From Babesia bovis T2Bo (Eukaryota; Apicomplexa; Aconoidasida; Piroplasmida; Babesiidae), in contig NW_026261571.1 in assembly GCF_000165395.2 (NCBI RefSeq), positions 434,001 through 498,000 of the forward strand: 64,000 nucleotides of DNA, in the 5' to 3' direction. Below, piece after piece: positions 34,549-45,214 of this stretch. The translations under genes were made by a program, and so were the position numbers. Numbering within the stretch: the first letter of the stretch is position 1; each line of letters begins with the position of its first letter. The notes under the pieces are model-generated. The model was given only the letters and a program-made list of their open reading frames with translations, searched no databases and had not been told where the DNA came from.

Positions 34549-36924
34549 TCATATACTGTGATATGTGCGTGGCAGTATAAACTCTGAGCCCTTCCTTCTT
34601 ACAATTGCATTTCGTACCATGGTTATTTTGAGACCGTAGTGGTCTGACAGCGTCACGAGCATAACTTTCTTCATGCTTGTGAATGCGGAGCACAGACAGT
34701 TGTATGCTGATCCCACCTTATCTATCATGACTATAGGTTCTCTGAACAATATTTCTCCAGCTGATGGTATGAAGCCTTGGAGGACTCCTGCAAGATCTTG
34801 TGGAGGTAGGAATATATAATCACATCTCAGACCGCTACACCCGGCGTGTGGTCCGTGCATATTCAGTGGATTTCTAGGATCCCAGGTTACATCCATGAAA
34901 TTTCGTCTTTTGTTCCACCAATAGAACCTTTTAACCCGTGGTGCTTTAAGTTGGTTTGATGGGTTCCTCACTAGAAAGTATACTTCAGATCGATTTGTCA
35001 CGACTCTCGAGTGTCTCGTAATATGTGGTACTGAGTTTGATGCTTGTTTAGGTTCAGATGTCCAGAAGTTCTTTGACCTACGTAGCAGCTCCGAGCACCG
35101 TTCTTTAAATGTTTTCGTTCGATTCAAACCATTATTTATAAGACACGGTGCCTTTACCGAAATTCTCGGTTTAATTTTTTGCATTCTTTTTTGCAATTTA
35201 TCTAGATTTTTAGTTTTCCTTGACCTCAATTTACTGGGTGTATGGTAATGTATTACTCGTAGGCTTAGTGAGTCGCCATGTGGGTAGTATGCCTTGATAC
35301 TTTGCCACGTAGCCTCTTCATTTCTTAGACGATATGTCTTATGCAACGCAAATCTTTCCATGAACCTTGACCATCTTGACCCTTCGGATATTGACCAGTG
35401 TGCTGGTTTTAGTATATCACCTGATCGGCTCCGTGGTACATTTGACATTACTGTAACCTTTTCCAATTGCGGCTTCTGTGATTTATCATCTCCGAATACA
35501 TTTTCCACGCCTATGGTTTCGTTGATTGATGGGAAGCTCATGATTGAGCTTGTTCTTTTTGCTAGCATCCTATCTCTGACACTGGTCACTTTCTTGTGCT
35601 TTGATTTTTGTCTCGAGAGTACGTATGCATCCGTCCACCCTCTGTGTATGAACGACATGTAATTACTTGCACAATTGTTTGGTGCTGCATTGAGATCTCC
35701 TATTACGATTGGTGCAAATCCTAGGCTAGCGGCTCGTTCTGTTGTTTTTAGCAGTTGTTTTATTTCTTCATTCCTAACTGTTTCCACGTGCGTGGATTCC
35801 GGGTTGACACTGGCGCTTGCCATGTGCACATTGTAGAATGCAATCTTGCCAGCTGCGGGTATATCAACAAATATTTCCAGGTATCCCTTATTGGCCAAGA
35901 GCGCCTCCAGATGCGTGACTACATCCCACGGGTGGAACTTGGCGCACAGGATAGGGAATTTGCTTAGGAACAGCAGCCCGCTGTGGAACATGGCTATACC
36001 ACGTTTCCTTGTTTTCTTATTCCGCTCGTACAGATGCTCGAAATCATCTGATACCGGGGCGCAGCCATCCCTAACTGAGTATGGGTACAGATCTTTAAGT
36101 TCCTTGATGATATAATGTGCATGGTGATTGCTATATACTTCTTGGAATGCCACTACATCGGCATTGGCCTTTCGTATTTCGCTGGGAACGCATTTTAACC
36201 TTTTATCTGTATACCCCGGATTTTGGTACATCTGCAAACCCAGCATCCGCACCTCTAGGAGCCCGGCGTTAAACGTTAGCATTGAGAAAGATTGGGTGAG
36301 ATCTGGCGCTGCTCTGAAACTTTGTAGTGTTGAATTTCTGAACGATTCTATTTGTATCGGTTCCTTTGTATTTTTAGGTTGCGTTACACGTGACTCCCAT
36401 CGTGATGTTGGACACTTTATCGGTTTAATTGTCTTTACGTCATCGTCTTTATATGGAACTTGTATACGTGCGCCAAAGGTTGGCGGTTCCCGTTCACTAT
36501 TTGAACGTACTTGCTTTTGTTGTGTCTCTCCTTCATCAGTTTTAGTAGCATCCCAACCCAATGGCAGTGAGATGCTTGGTTGTAGCAACCTTCCCGATGT
36601 ACTTGTGCTGCTTAGAGCTGTATTATGATGGAAATCCGACGAAGACTCATGCATCCATCCATCTGACGAATCATCGAACGACAGAGCGCCATCATCTAGG
36701 AATGATCGGCTGTTACACTCCCTGACGAATGACGGGAATGGCGCCGCTAGCCTGATTGCAGATTGTTGTTCCTGGTATTTTCTTAGATTCAATTCATGCG
36801 TCTTGGACATCCGGGCGTACGCTGACCCTTCTCTTGGGTCATATAGCTTCGATACTCCGTGACGCTGCCCATGGTTGCTTGGCTTTATTCGGCAAACTTT
36901 GGTTGGTCCAGTGTCCCTTTCCAT
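34549..36924 (-). CDS. Endonuclease/exonuclease/phosphatase-fold protein, nSMase-like
   Basis: 791 aa, single exon. Residues 1-210 are a poorly conserved Ser-rich N-terminus. The EEP domain then begins: SMLTFNAGLLEVRMLG, FQEVYSNHH (Mg-binding Glu), FYNVHMASASV, VIGDLNAAPNN (catalytic Asp/Asn), and near the end LRCDYIFLPPQD and VTLSDHYGLKITM (catalytic Asp-His). The pattern is that of neutral sphingomyelinase/phospholipase-C-like members, not APE1 or synaptojanin. A basic insertion of roughly 230 residues separates GDLN from DYIF, unusually long. No transmembrane segment is evident. Substrate (sphingomyelin, lysophospholipid or other) cannot be told from the sequence. Confidence 0.85.
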   Translation of the reverse strand: MERDTGPTKVCRIKPSNHGQRHGVSKLYDPREGSAYARMSKTHELNLRKYQEQQSAIRLAAPFPSFVRECNSRSFLDDGALSFDDSSDGWMHESSSDFHHNTALSSTSTSGRLLQPSISLPLGWDATKTDEGETQQKQVRSNSEREPPTFGARIQVPYKDDDVKTIKPIKCPTSRWESRVTQPKNTKEPIQIESFRNSTLQSFRAAPDLTQSFSMLTFNAGLLEVRMLGLQMYQNPGYTDKRLKCVPSEIRKANADVVAFQEVYSNHHAHYIIKELKDLYPYSVRDGCAPVSDDFEHLYERNKKTRKRGIAMFHSGLLFLSKFPILCAKFHPWDVVTHLEALLANKGYLEIFVDIPAAGKIAFYNVHMASASVNPESTHVETVRNEEIKQLLKTTERAASLGFAPIVIGDLNAAPNNCASNYMSFIHRGWTDAYVLSRQKSKHKKVTSVRDRMLAKRTSSIMSFPSINETIGVENVFGDDKSQKPQLEKVTVMSNVPRSRSGDILKPAHWSISEGSRWSRFMERFALHKTYRLRNEEATWQSIKAYYPHGDSLSLRVIHYHTPSKLRSRKTKNLDKLQKRMQKIKPRISVKAPCLINNGLNRTKTFKERCSELLRRSKNFWTSEPKQASNSVPHITRHSRVVTNRSEVYFLVRNPSNQLKAPRVKRFYWWNKRRNFMDVTWDPRNPLNMHGPHAGCSGLRCDYIFLPPQDLAGVLQGFIPSAGEILFREPIVMIDKVGSAYNCLCSAFTSMKKVMLVTLSDHYGLKITMVRNAIVRRKGSEFILPRTYHSI

Positions 36925-38116
36925 TTCCTATACCTCTCGGTGAAATCCATAACTCTGCTTGATGTTAAGCTCAGTACTATAGCCTTACCGATTATCTTTC
37001 ATGCGTATCCTCTACGAGGATATCTGCAGTTATCAAAGCCTTTCCATCTGTTTAATCAAAGTTTCCGGGAGTACGTACGATACTGTAGACCAGATTGTGC
37101 ACGATAGATATAGCAATAAAATTCCTATAAAAAGCGGGCACTTATGCGTATGTAGCTCTAGGAAATCACACACTAAGACTCGGGCTTGATGTGTAATACA
37201 TAGACTTTTCCTCTCTGTATATGATCAGGGCTGTATAGGCAACACAATAGCTAGGTTAAAACGCCAATTCCTAGCAACTAAAAAACTCCTTTTTTCCTCT
37301 CTAGAATTCCTCACGGGTAAAAATTCAACACATCATTAAAATGCGTAAAAACTTACTCAAAGGTGCGCCCATGCGGAGCTATACAATGCGATATGCCACA
37401 AGGTACGTAGTAGACAACTACAAGACTTTTGCCAAATGTTGCTATTGATACATTAACAATTCACGAACTTGTTTATATCATGGATATTACAGGTTAAGCA
37501 GGGGCATAGGGTGCGTCACTCAGTGTTACAGTTCGATGTGTATAACGATTTCCAGGAATAGCGCGACTTTATTATATGTAATATTAAATTAGGTAATTCA
37601 TTACCCTTAATAGGTTTACTTCCCGTTTCCACTCTATGCTACAATGGGCAGTGTTTCCATTGTATATTATTTTCGTGGAGTCATGATATATCAGCATGGC
37701 TGGATCATAATATAACCGGATCATCCATTCAAAGTAATTACATGTCAATTTTACAGGTTAAACACTGATATGTAGCTATAAACACCGCGTAGACAACTAC
37801 ACACTGTTTTCTGGATCCATGCTCAATATGGATATATCCTACCTAAATGACAACAGGGGATTGTTACAATCAACTAGCCCAGAAGTATACCTTATGTCTA
37901 ATCACTGTATCTCGGAAGCTATACTGTGATTCGAATGGTTAAAGCAGGTCTTACCAAAGATCATTTTGTGTACCTGATCAATACATTCATGTTTCCACCA
38001 AGTTTATAATATAGTTAAATTTGTTTATACGGTCTCTATAGTTGCTTATATAGTCCACTGTTTATGTTTTGTAGTGCTTACGGTAGCTTCCATAACCTGA
38101 GGTACATTCTTCATTA
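36925..38116. promoter_or_regulatory. 1.2-kb intergenic region, largest in the window
   Basis: Between divergent EEP and aminopeptidase genes, so both promoters should be here. AT-rich; translations in all frames are broken and short. No tRNA, snRNA box set or tandem repeat recognised. Its size, over twice the usual spacing, leaves room for an unrecognised noncoding RNA. Confidence 0.4.
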
Positions 38117-41100
38117 ATGTTTCTCGCTAACTTCGTAAGATTCGTTTTTATTACCACTATTTCGGTACTATCCATATCTTTATGGGTGGAAGTTGTTCCT
38201 TTTTGTTTGTCAATTTGGGGTACCTCTAGGTACACATCTTTGGCACTGGCGTATCCCATGTTTAATCTTGCATACGCTGCTCGGGGTGTTCATCGGAAGC
38301 TACTTACAAACAGTCTTGTTGGTAAATATAATATTGCGGGATTGCAATATTGCTATAACCGCGGTTTAGGCAGAACACATTCTTTACGTTACCTTTGTGG
38401 CGCAACCGGCTTCATTCAGTGTCATCCTATTTTATTTGCTAGTCCATGTTATCTTGTTAATCCATCTTCTGTCAAGATGTCAACTACTTCTACGGCCACT
38501 ACCACTGAGACGGCAACCGTTGCCCAGGGGGTGCAGACCTTAACTTTAAAGCCGGCTAAGCAGCATGTAGAGATATTTCGCAAGGACTACACGCCTACTA
38601 TATACGATATAGACAGTGTCTTCCTCGATTTTGATTTACATGAGACTGCTACTGTTGTGAAGGCTGAGTTATTGATGCATCGCAAGGAGGGCACTGCGCC
38701 TGCTGACCTTGTTTTGCATGGTGACGAGTTAGATTGCAGAAGCGTGTCTGTTGATGGCAAACCATTAGAGAACAGGCCGTTATCTGGTTACCATATTGAC
38801 GATGATGGTTTTCTTAATATTCCCGTTTCATTTTTACCTTCCAAGGCTGGTGAATCTTTTAGGGTCAACACTGAGGTTGTGATAAACCCTACTGCTAATT
38901 TGCAATTATCAGGTCTTTACAAGAATAGTCAGTTATTCACTACTCAGTGTGAATCTCATGGTTTTAGGCGTATTACCTATTTTTTGGATCGTCCTGATGT
39001 TCTTTCTCGGTATCGGGTTCGTCTTAGGGCTGACAAGGATCAGTATCCAGTTCTTTTATCTAATGGTAATAAGGTTGACAGCGGTATTGATGGTAGCAAG
39101 ATATTTGCTGAGTTTGTTGACCCCTTCCCTAAACCATCCTATCTTTTTGCCTTAGTTGCTGGTAATTTGAAATCCATCAAGAAGACTTTCCGCACTATGA
39201 GTGGCCGTGATGTTCTTGTTGAGGTATCATCTGAGCCTGAGGACGCCACTAAGCTGGAATGGGCCTTGGAGAGTGTCTTGAAGGCCATGAAGTGGGATGA
39301 GGAGTCATATGGTCGTGAGTATGATCTTGATGAATTCCACGTTGTTTGCACTCGTGCTTTTAACTTTGGTGCTATGGAGAACAAGGGTCTCAATATATTC
39401 AATTCCTCTTTGCTTTTGGCTGATGTGAACACGACCACTGATTCTGAATTCAATACTATTATGAGTGTCGTAGGTCACGAGTACTTCCACAACTGGACTG
39501 GTAATCGTGTAACATGTCGTGATTGGTTCCAATTAACTCTTAAGGAAGGCTTGACTGTATTCCGTGAATCCGAATTTGCTGGTGACATGTCTTCACCTCT
39601 TATAACTCGTATAACTGACGTGCGTAATTTGCGTACTTACCAATTTGCTGAGGATGCGGGTCCATTGGCTCATCCCATTCGTCCTGAGAGTTACATTTCC
39701 ATGGATAACTTCTACACCACTACAGTCTATGACAAGGGTTCTGAGGTTATTGGTATGTACAAGACTCTTTTGGGTAAGGATGGTTTCCGCAAGGGTATGG
39801 ATCTTTATTTTGAGCGCCACGACTCCCATGCTGTAACCTGTGATGACTTCCGTGCGGCTATGGCCGATGCCAACGGTGTTGACTTGACTCAGTTTGAGCG
39901 TTGGTATTTCCAGGCGGGTACACCTGAGGTAGAGGTTCTCGAGGCTGTCCGTGATGGTACTACTTTCCGTTTACGTCTTCGTCAGTATACTCCTCCTACT
40001 CCTCGTCAAGAGACGAAGTTGCCTTTCCACATTCCCATAAAGATTGGTTTGTTGGGGAAGTCGTCTAAGCGTGACCTTAAGGGCAGTATAGTTCTTGAGC
40101 TTCGTGAATCCGAGCAGACCTTTGAGATAAATGATGTGAACGAAGACTGTGTTCTATCATTTAACCGTGGTTTTTCAGCACCTATAAAGGTGAAGTTCCA
40201 GCAGAGTGATGAGGATCTTTTGTTCTTGATGTCTCATGACACTGATGGTTTGAATCGTTGGGAAGCTGGTCAGTGTATGCGCACTAAGGCTATTTTATCT
40301 AATATCGGATCAGTGAAACCCATTGATGATATGATTTTCAGTTCTATAGAGTCCATTCTATCATCTGATTTAGACAACAATGAGAAGGCTTTATGCATAA
40401 TGTTACCTGATACGCAGGCCTTGGTTGCAGATCTTGAGACTTACGACCCCAATGCCTTATGGGATGCTATGAATTATGTTCGCAGGTCGATTTTGGACAA
40501 GTGCGAATCTGTTTTTAGGCGTCACTATGAGAGTCTTTCTGCGGAGAAGGACACCCTAGAGAAGGATGATATGGCTCGGCGTTATTTGCGCAATACTCTT
40601 TTGGGTTATTTGGTTTGTCGATCGGATGCTTCTGCTGTTGAGCTTGCTTTGGGTCACTACCGTGCTGCTCGTTGCATGACAGACCGCTACTACGCCTTTG
40701 TCCAGCTAATGAACATGGATTTCGCTGGTAAGGATGATGTTATAGCGGACTTTTACGAGCGTGCTGCTGGTGACGCTTTGGTTATTGACAAGTGGTTTAG
40801 TGCTCAGGCATCCAGTGACTCCGCTGACTGCTTGGATCGTGTGCGCATGTTGTCTACTCACAAGGACTACACTAACAAAAACCCTAACCGTGCCAATTCA
40901 TTGGTGCGTGCTTTTACTCGTAGCATCCGCTTTCATGATCCATCTGGCAGTGGTTACAAGTTTATGGCTGATCAGATTTTATTGGTGGATCCTATTAACT
41001 CCCATGTATCATCGCATCAAGCTATTCATCTGACTAAATTCAAGAAGTTGGATTCCGGTCGTCGTACGTTGATGCTGCAGCAGTTAAACCGTATCAAGTC

Positions 41101-41179
41101 AGCCAACATTTCGAAGAACCTTTACGAGGTTGTTCAGAAATCTTTGGATTATGCTAAGGAGCAGGGATTTAGCTATTGA
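38117..41179 (+). CDS. M1 family alanyl aminopeptidase (PfA-M1-like)
   Basis: Zinc aminopeptidase that removes N-terminal residues from peptides, a late step of protein digestion. Single exon, 1,020 aa. Exopeptidase motif GAMENKGLN and zinc site HEYFHNWTGNRVTCRDWFQL then TLKEGLTVF (HExxH-x18-E) are intact. An N-terminal hydrophobic stretch (about 6-35) would make it secreted or membrane-anchored; the ~120-residue leader precedes MSTTSTATTTETATVA, where an alternative cytosolic form could start. Domains IV (alpha solenoid) runs to LDYAKEQGFSY. Codons are strongly T-ended compared with neighbours such as PREX. Closest in pattern to bacterial PepN and malaria A-M1. Confidence 0.96.
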   Translation: MFLANFVRFVFITTISVLSISLWVEVVPFCLSIWGTSRYTSLALAYPMFNLAYAARGVHRKLLTNSLVGKYNIAGLQYCYNRGLGRTHSLRYLCGATGFIQCHPILFASPCYLVNPSSVKMSTTSTATTTETATVAQGVQTLTLKPAKQHVEIFRKDYTPTIYDIDSVFLDFDLHETATVVKAELLMHRKEGTAPADLVLHGDELDCRSVSVDGKPLENRPLSGYHIDDDGFLNIPVSFLPSKAGESFRVNTEVVINPTANLQLSGLYKNSQLFTTQCESHGFRRITYFLDRPDVLSRYRVRLRADKDQYPVLLSNGNKVDSGIDGSKIFAEFVDPFPKPSYLFALVAGNLKSIKKTFRTMSGRDVLVEVSSEPEDATKLEWALESVLKAMKWDEESYGREYDLDEFHVVCTRAFNFGAMENKGLNIFNSSLLLADVNTTTDSEFNTIMSVVGHEYFHNWTGNRVTCRDWFQLTLKEGLTVFRESEFAGDMSSPLITRITDVRNLRTYQFAEDAGPLAHPIRPESYISMDNFYTTTVYDKGSEVIGMYKTLLGKDGFRKGMDLYFERHDSHAVTCDDFRAAMADANGVDLTQFERWYFQAGTPEVEVLEAVRDGTTFRLRLRQYTPPTPRQETKLPFHIPIKIGLLGKSSKRDLKGSIVLELRESEQTFEINDVNEDCVLSFNRGFSAPIKVKFQQSDEDLLFLMSHDTDGLNRWEAGQCMRTKAILSNIGSVKPIDDMIFSSIESILSSDLDNNEKALCIMLPDTQALVADLETYDPNALWDAMNYVRRSILDKCESVFRRHYESLSAEKDTLEKDDMARRYLRNTLLGYLVCRSDASAVELALGHYRAARCMTDRYYAFVQLMNMDFAGKDDVIADFYERAAGDALVIDKWFSAQASSDSADCLDRVRMLSTHKDYTNKNPNRANSLVRAFTRSIRFHDPSGSGYKFMADQILLVDPINSHVSSHQAIHLTKFKKLDSGRRTLMLQQLNRIKSANISKNLYEVVQKSLDYAKEQGFSY

Positions 41180-41348
41180 CTATTGTAATGTATCATTTCA
41201 TGTAGATCGTGGCTTGCCTACAGATAATTAGCTAGTTTTGTGTATACTATAATCTACTATTTCTGGAATGTGGCCTGTTACAAACGATTAAATATACATG
41301 TTATTTCCATGTTAATGATTTCCCCGATATGGCACTTTTCAGGGTTAT
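41180..41348. other. Short convergent intergenic region
   Basis: 169 bp between the 3' ends of aminopeptidase (plus) and the small minus-strand gene. Nothing recognised. Confidence 0.4.
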
Positions 41349-41546
41349 TCAGTGCGAGACTGCAAACCCTTTCTTTCTGGAATGGCGCACCTTGAGTACA
41401 ACCAATAGGCAGAAAAATCCGACGATATGTAGTATATACACTGTCATTGCGATAAAATCAAATGGGCTGTCACGTAACCTATTTACAAAGTTCCGTGGGT
41501 CCCACCTGTAATCCGGAGGGGCACCAACTCGCTGTATATTCCTCAT
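41349..41546 (-). CDS. Possible small membrane protein, 65 aa
   Basis: One exon, ATG at 41546. Sequence is MRNIQRVGAPPDYRWDPRN, then one clear membrane segment (FIAMTVYILHIVGFFCLLVVL, about 30-50) and a basic tail (KVRHSRKKGF). Composition is protein-like: a Pro/Asp/Arg head, one helix, positive end, as in small ER or mitochondrial inner-membrane subunits. It lies only 16 bp downstream of the Rrp41 stop on the same strand, leaving no room for a normal promoter, so it could be spurious, bicistronic or read from a transcript starting inside Rrp41. Family not recognised. Confidence 0.45.
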   Translation of the reverse strand: MRNIQRVGAPPDYRWDPRNFVNRLRDSPFDFIAMTVYILHIVGFFCLLVVLKVRHSRKKGFAVSH

Positions 41547-41562
41547 TTCGTTTCCTTTGCAA

Positions 41563-42482
41563 TCACCGTGCTAACTTCGATCCGTGAACTGCGTTATTGA
41601 TCTCCAAATGTTCACGTGCATAACCCTTTAATTTTGCTTTTGCCAGGGCTGCAAATCGTTCAGAGCCTTTTATAGCCTTCTCAATGATTTCGGCATACGA
41701 TTTAATTGGGTATTTTGATCTTAAATCAATGTGTATTAACTGTGTGTATAATATATTCTCATTTGATGCCTTACCTCTTCGTTAGACACCGATAGTGCTA
41801 GTGTGAGCTCCATAATACTGGCATTGATTTCCAGCTGATTGGGATCTGCAATCTGTTTTATATATAATATAAAACATACCTATCAAAAGCGTCTCATTAA
41901 GCATTACTGCGGTGCACGCTACTATAATGTCCTTCATAGCTATTCCCGCGTCAATGAGTGCGATCAACACTGCATTAATGACTGTAGCCTTTACTCCTAT
42001 GGTACATTACACGAGTTATGTCATACTCTTACCGCCATCTGCTTCTAAAACATTTACAAAAATATGTATCGTCGAATTCTTGTACAGGTGGGATATAATC
42101 ACTGGTTCAAATGTACCGACGACAGCTCGTGAGATTTCAACTGTTGCATCATTATTTCTATGACCCATTGATTTCCTTTCACTTGGTATGCAAACTTCGC
42201 ATCGTATTTCCACGGGGCTATCTGCAGTTTCGAAACCTTCCTTTGTTTTACTCCTTCCAATCTGTACACATTTGGTTATTTTTTAACCATACCTACGTCT
42301 GTGGGCCCGTTAATAAATGCTTGGACTTTAGTAAGTCCTTGTGTCACTTGTGCGACTCCATCGTAGTTGATTATGTCGACACCGCACTCGGGACCGCAGA
42401 GTATATCAATATGCCGTACTTCCGAAGGTCGCCTTCCGTCAATTCTTAGACCCTCGAGGCTAATATATTCTATTTTAGACAT
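41563..42482 (-). CDS. RRP41: Exosome complex component RRP41
   Basis: RNase PH-like ring subunit of the RNA exosome. Exons 42482-42297, 42261-42033, 41996-41880, 41845-41775 and 41739-41563; introns 35, 36, 34 and 35 nt; 259 aa. N-terminus LEGLRIDGRRPSEVRHI is the family signature, followed by CGPECGVDIINYDGVAQVTQG. Exon 2 has CEVCIPSERKS and a short helix; exon 3 begins VKATVINAVLIALIDAG; exon 4 starts with DPNQLEINASIMEL. In eukaryotes this ring is catalytically inactive. The last intron must end at 41740: the nearer acceptor at 41720 would bring in a stop. Confidence 0.93.
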
Positions 42483-43135
42483 TGCATTTAGATGCTATTT
42501 ATATCTGTGCAATGAGTTGTTGTATTATGGTGTCTAATGACCCTCTACACAACGCTGTGTCCATAGCACTAGGATAATATTGGTGTTACATAGACTATAT
42601 ATATTTGCGGTGCTTCCATACCGATTACTATTGCAGAGTTGTTGATATATATATTAAAGATGTAAAGTATATTAAATTTCAATGTACATAGAAGCTTTCT
42701 TTTTTATTGAAGAATGTGGAAGTATACATGGCAGCAATATTCCACTGCGCTGTATATTCACTTAGTAGTTACTTTCATCCACTGACCAGTTGATGATTGT
42801 AGCTTTTGCAAACACGCGTGATAAATATGAACACTTCATTCACAGGTGTCGTGAGTACCTGTTTTTTTAGACATCCGTTTGTTTAAGCGAGATGCTATAA
42901 TTGTTTGTCCCACTATGCCTATATTGCTGCATTTAAAAACCATGCAAATTCTTTGCTTTACTCCATTTATCCTTTTTATTGAATGTCCATTTCCCTTAAA
43001 AGGCAATATACTTTTCGTTGATTGTTCATTTCACTGAAATCCGATTTGTGCGATTTCGCAAATTGTATGTGACGTCTTTAGAGGGCTCGTTTAATTTGCT
43101 TACTGGTCGTCTTAGAATGGACGTACTTTATCTGT
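42483..43135. other. AT-rich intergenic, no gene seen
   Basis: 653 bp upstream of Rrp41 and downstream of the repeat protein (both minus strand). T-rich runs and TATA-like stretches; no frame supported. Confidence 0.4.
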
Positions 43136-44446
43136 TTAAGCACTGTATGCTCCCTTTATACAATGTCCTCTAAGTGATTTTTTGGATCCGAGTGGGCAGT
43201 CACCTTTATGCGATGGTAAGAACTGCATGAGCTTATCGGGTTCGTCACCAACGATGATAAGATCGAATTCTTCTTCCTCTATCGATGGTATATCATCCTC
43301 GCGTTTCCCCTCTTTTCCACCCATATCTTCTTCTCTTATGGGTTTCTTATGTATATCTTCCTTGGGTGGCATAGCTGGTGGGAAATCTGATATTATGTCT
43401 ATTGGGGGTAGATCCCGTCCACCCTTTGCTACACCATCATCTCTGTGTCTATCCATATCTTCTATCTTTGCGCCTTTATCATATCCATCTATTACTGAAG
43501 GTGACTTTGGTGCATCTGCTGGTACAATTACTATTGGTGGCATACCCGGTCCACCCTTTGCTACACCATCATCCCTGTGTTTATCCATCTCTTCTTCTCT
43601 TATGGGTTTCTTATGTATATCTTCCTTGGGTGGCATAGCTGGTGGGAAATCTGATATTATGTCTATTGGGGGTAGATCCCGTCCACCCTTTGCTACACCA
43701 TCATCTCTGTGTCTATCCATATCTTCTATCTTTGCGCCTTTATCATATCCATCTATTACTGAAGGTGACTTTGGTGCATCTGCTGGTACAATTACTATTG
43801 GTGGCATACCCGGTCCACCCTTTGCTACACCATCATCCCTGTGTTTATCCATCTCTTCTTCTCTTATGGGTTTCTTATGTATATCTTCCTTGGGTGGCAT
43901 AGCTGGTGGGAAATGTGATATTTTATCTATTGGGGGCACAGCACCTTTTCCTTCCTTCGCTAACTCTTTATCCAATTCTTCTACGCCTACGGGCCTCTGA
44001 TATATATCACCTTTACGGGGTGTTGGTGGGATTTCTTTCTTTGATATGGTTACAGTTACGGTCTTCTTATCCTTATCCTCTTCTTTCTTATCCTTTTCTG
44101 CATCTTCTTTTTTGATGTATGGAGCATCATCATCGTCGCCCTTTTCTCCCTTCAATCCTTTTTCCTTTCGTTTCCTGGATATGCATCCTCTAATTGAATC
44201 GCCGATGTAATCGATTAATTTAATGAGGAATGTTGACAGGCATGATCCGGCTATATCTCCGACGAAGTCTCCCGGGGCGTAATCGACATCAAGCTCGACT
44301 AGTCCGTTTTCAATTGCTCTTTTTCTCCTATCTCCTACGTGTATTTTAACTGCAGATCTATCTTCTCGTGAATCAGGCCAGGTGTAGTCCTCTTCATATG
44401 CACTTGCAGCGGCAATGACTATTGAATAGAATACGAATGGCACCAT
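43136..44446 (-). CDS. Secreted protein with exact tandem repeats
   Basis: 436 aa, single exon. Start taken at the ATG at 44446, giving a clean signal peptide (MVPFVFYSIVIAAASA); the frame upstream has no ATG. After a charged region and a hydrophobic stretch (about residues 60-95, VGDIAGSCLSTFLIKLIDYIG) come a Lys/Glu/Asp-rich segment and a repeat array. The 264-bp repeat (88 residues) itself consists of two related 44-residue units, each starting like DMDRHRDDGVAKGG or EMDKHRDDGVAKGG and rich in Pro, Ile and Asp. It ends in CPLGSKKSLRGHCIKG. Two Cys there and two near 81/101 are its only notable ones. Lineage-specific; likely exported or surface antigen-like, but that is inference. Confidence 0.8.
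   Translation of the reverse strand: MVPFVFYSIVIAAASAYEEDYTWPDSREDRSAVKIHVGDRRKRAIENGLVELDVDYAPGDFVGDIAGSCLSTFLIKLIDYIGDSIRGCISRKRKEKGLKGEKGDDDDAPYIKKEDAEKDKKEEDKDKKTVTVTISKKEIPPTPRKGDIYQRPVGVEELDKELAKEGKGAVPPIDKISHFPPAMPPKEDIHKKPIREEEMDKHRDDGVAKGGPGMPPIVIVPADAPKSPSVIDGYDKGAKIEDMDRHRDDGVAKGGRDLPPIDIISDFPPAMPPKEDIHKKPIREEEMDKHRDDGVAKGGPGMPPIVIVPADAPKSPSVIDGYDKGAKIEDMDRHRDDGVAKGGRDLPPIDIISDFPPAMPPKEDIHKKPIREEDMGGKEGKREDDIPSIEEEEFDLIIVGDEPDKLMQFLPSHKGDCPLGSKKSLRGHCIKGAYSA
43331..43912. repeat. 264-bp tandem repeat inside the secreted-protein gene
   Basis: Two copies (about 43331-43594 and 43595-43858) appear identical base for base, plus a partial third (about 43859-43912) that then diverges. 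Each holds two 132-bp half-units with partial similarity. Multiple of three, so the reading frame is kept. Confidence 0.9.
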
Positions 44447-45214
44447 TGTTGTTATGTGGTTGTTGATTGGGTTTATATAAGCTTTCAAAGTTTATTTATA
44501 GTTATTATCGATTATTTATTCTTACTTATTTGATTATTCTTATGTGTTATATGTGGTTACTTATACAAATCACGTCCATATTGCCATGCGCAGAATGCCA
44601 CTTTGTACGCCTTGGTACCGCTGAATATTCATGTCTATTCATCCTTTGGATGTCTAATTTCACTGCATCCCGCGGTGTCTATATTCTATACATGCCTTAT
44701 TTATCGCAAAAAATTGGTTATCAAAGCTATATTCAGTCTATAAAGTCGGTTATTAGAGAATCATTCCTAGAACTGCACATCTGGCAATAGGGTTGCATTT
44801 TGCGCTGCAGAGTACAGAGAATGGACTTACTACGTACATGTATCATTGTTGTTACATTTCTATGACAGCCGTGTCTATTTTCCTGTATTCATTACTTTGG
44901 TTATATATGTTACATGATGTGTATTTACATAACACATCGTTAGACATGCAACAACGTTACTTTTCGTATAAAACCTAATTAATATCTATTCTTGGTATTA
45001 CTATTCCATATAACAAAGCGATTGTCTAATGGACAGCGCTGGTTGACGTTGGCAACGTTACCTCCATGGACATGATAAATACATGTAACAGTTTACAAAA
45101 TACAATACATTGCTAATTTTAAAATAGTTCATGGCTAACAGAAATATTAGAATCAGTATTCATATATCAACCCGCTAAATTGTATTACCTTCACTCGGGG
45201 TAAGTAAATGTATT
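44447..45214. other. AT-rich intergenic, no gene seen
   Basis: 768 bp upstream of the repeat protein and downstream of ANP32, both minus strand. It includes a hydrophobic open frame (44467-44790) with low-complexity T-rich codons, judged noncoding. Confidence 0.45.

Noticed and set aside
41719..41774. A 55-nt version of the last Rrp41 intron (acceptor at 41720)
   Set aside because: It brings a stop codon into frame within a few residues; the 35-nt version keeps the frame open.
43182..44000. Long plus-strand frame (272 codons) opposite the repeat protein
   Set aside because: It is the antisense shadow of the repeat array; the minus strand has a signal peptide and sensible composition.
44467..44790. 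Open frame of 107 codons with hydrophobic translation
   Set aside because: T-rich low-complexity codons, no family features, lies in the flank of the repeat-protein gene.
44808..44825. TACAGAGA resembling the U6 snRNA ACAGAGA box
   Set aside because: No AGC triad or 3' stem follows; no other U6 features nearby.
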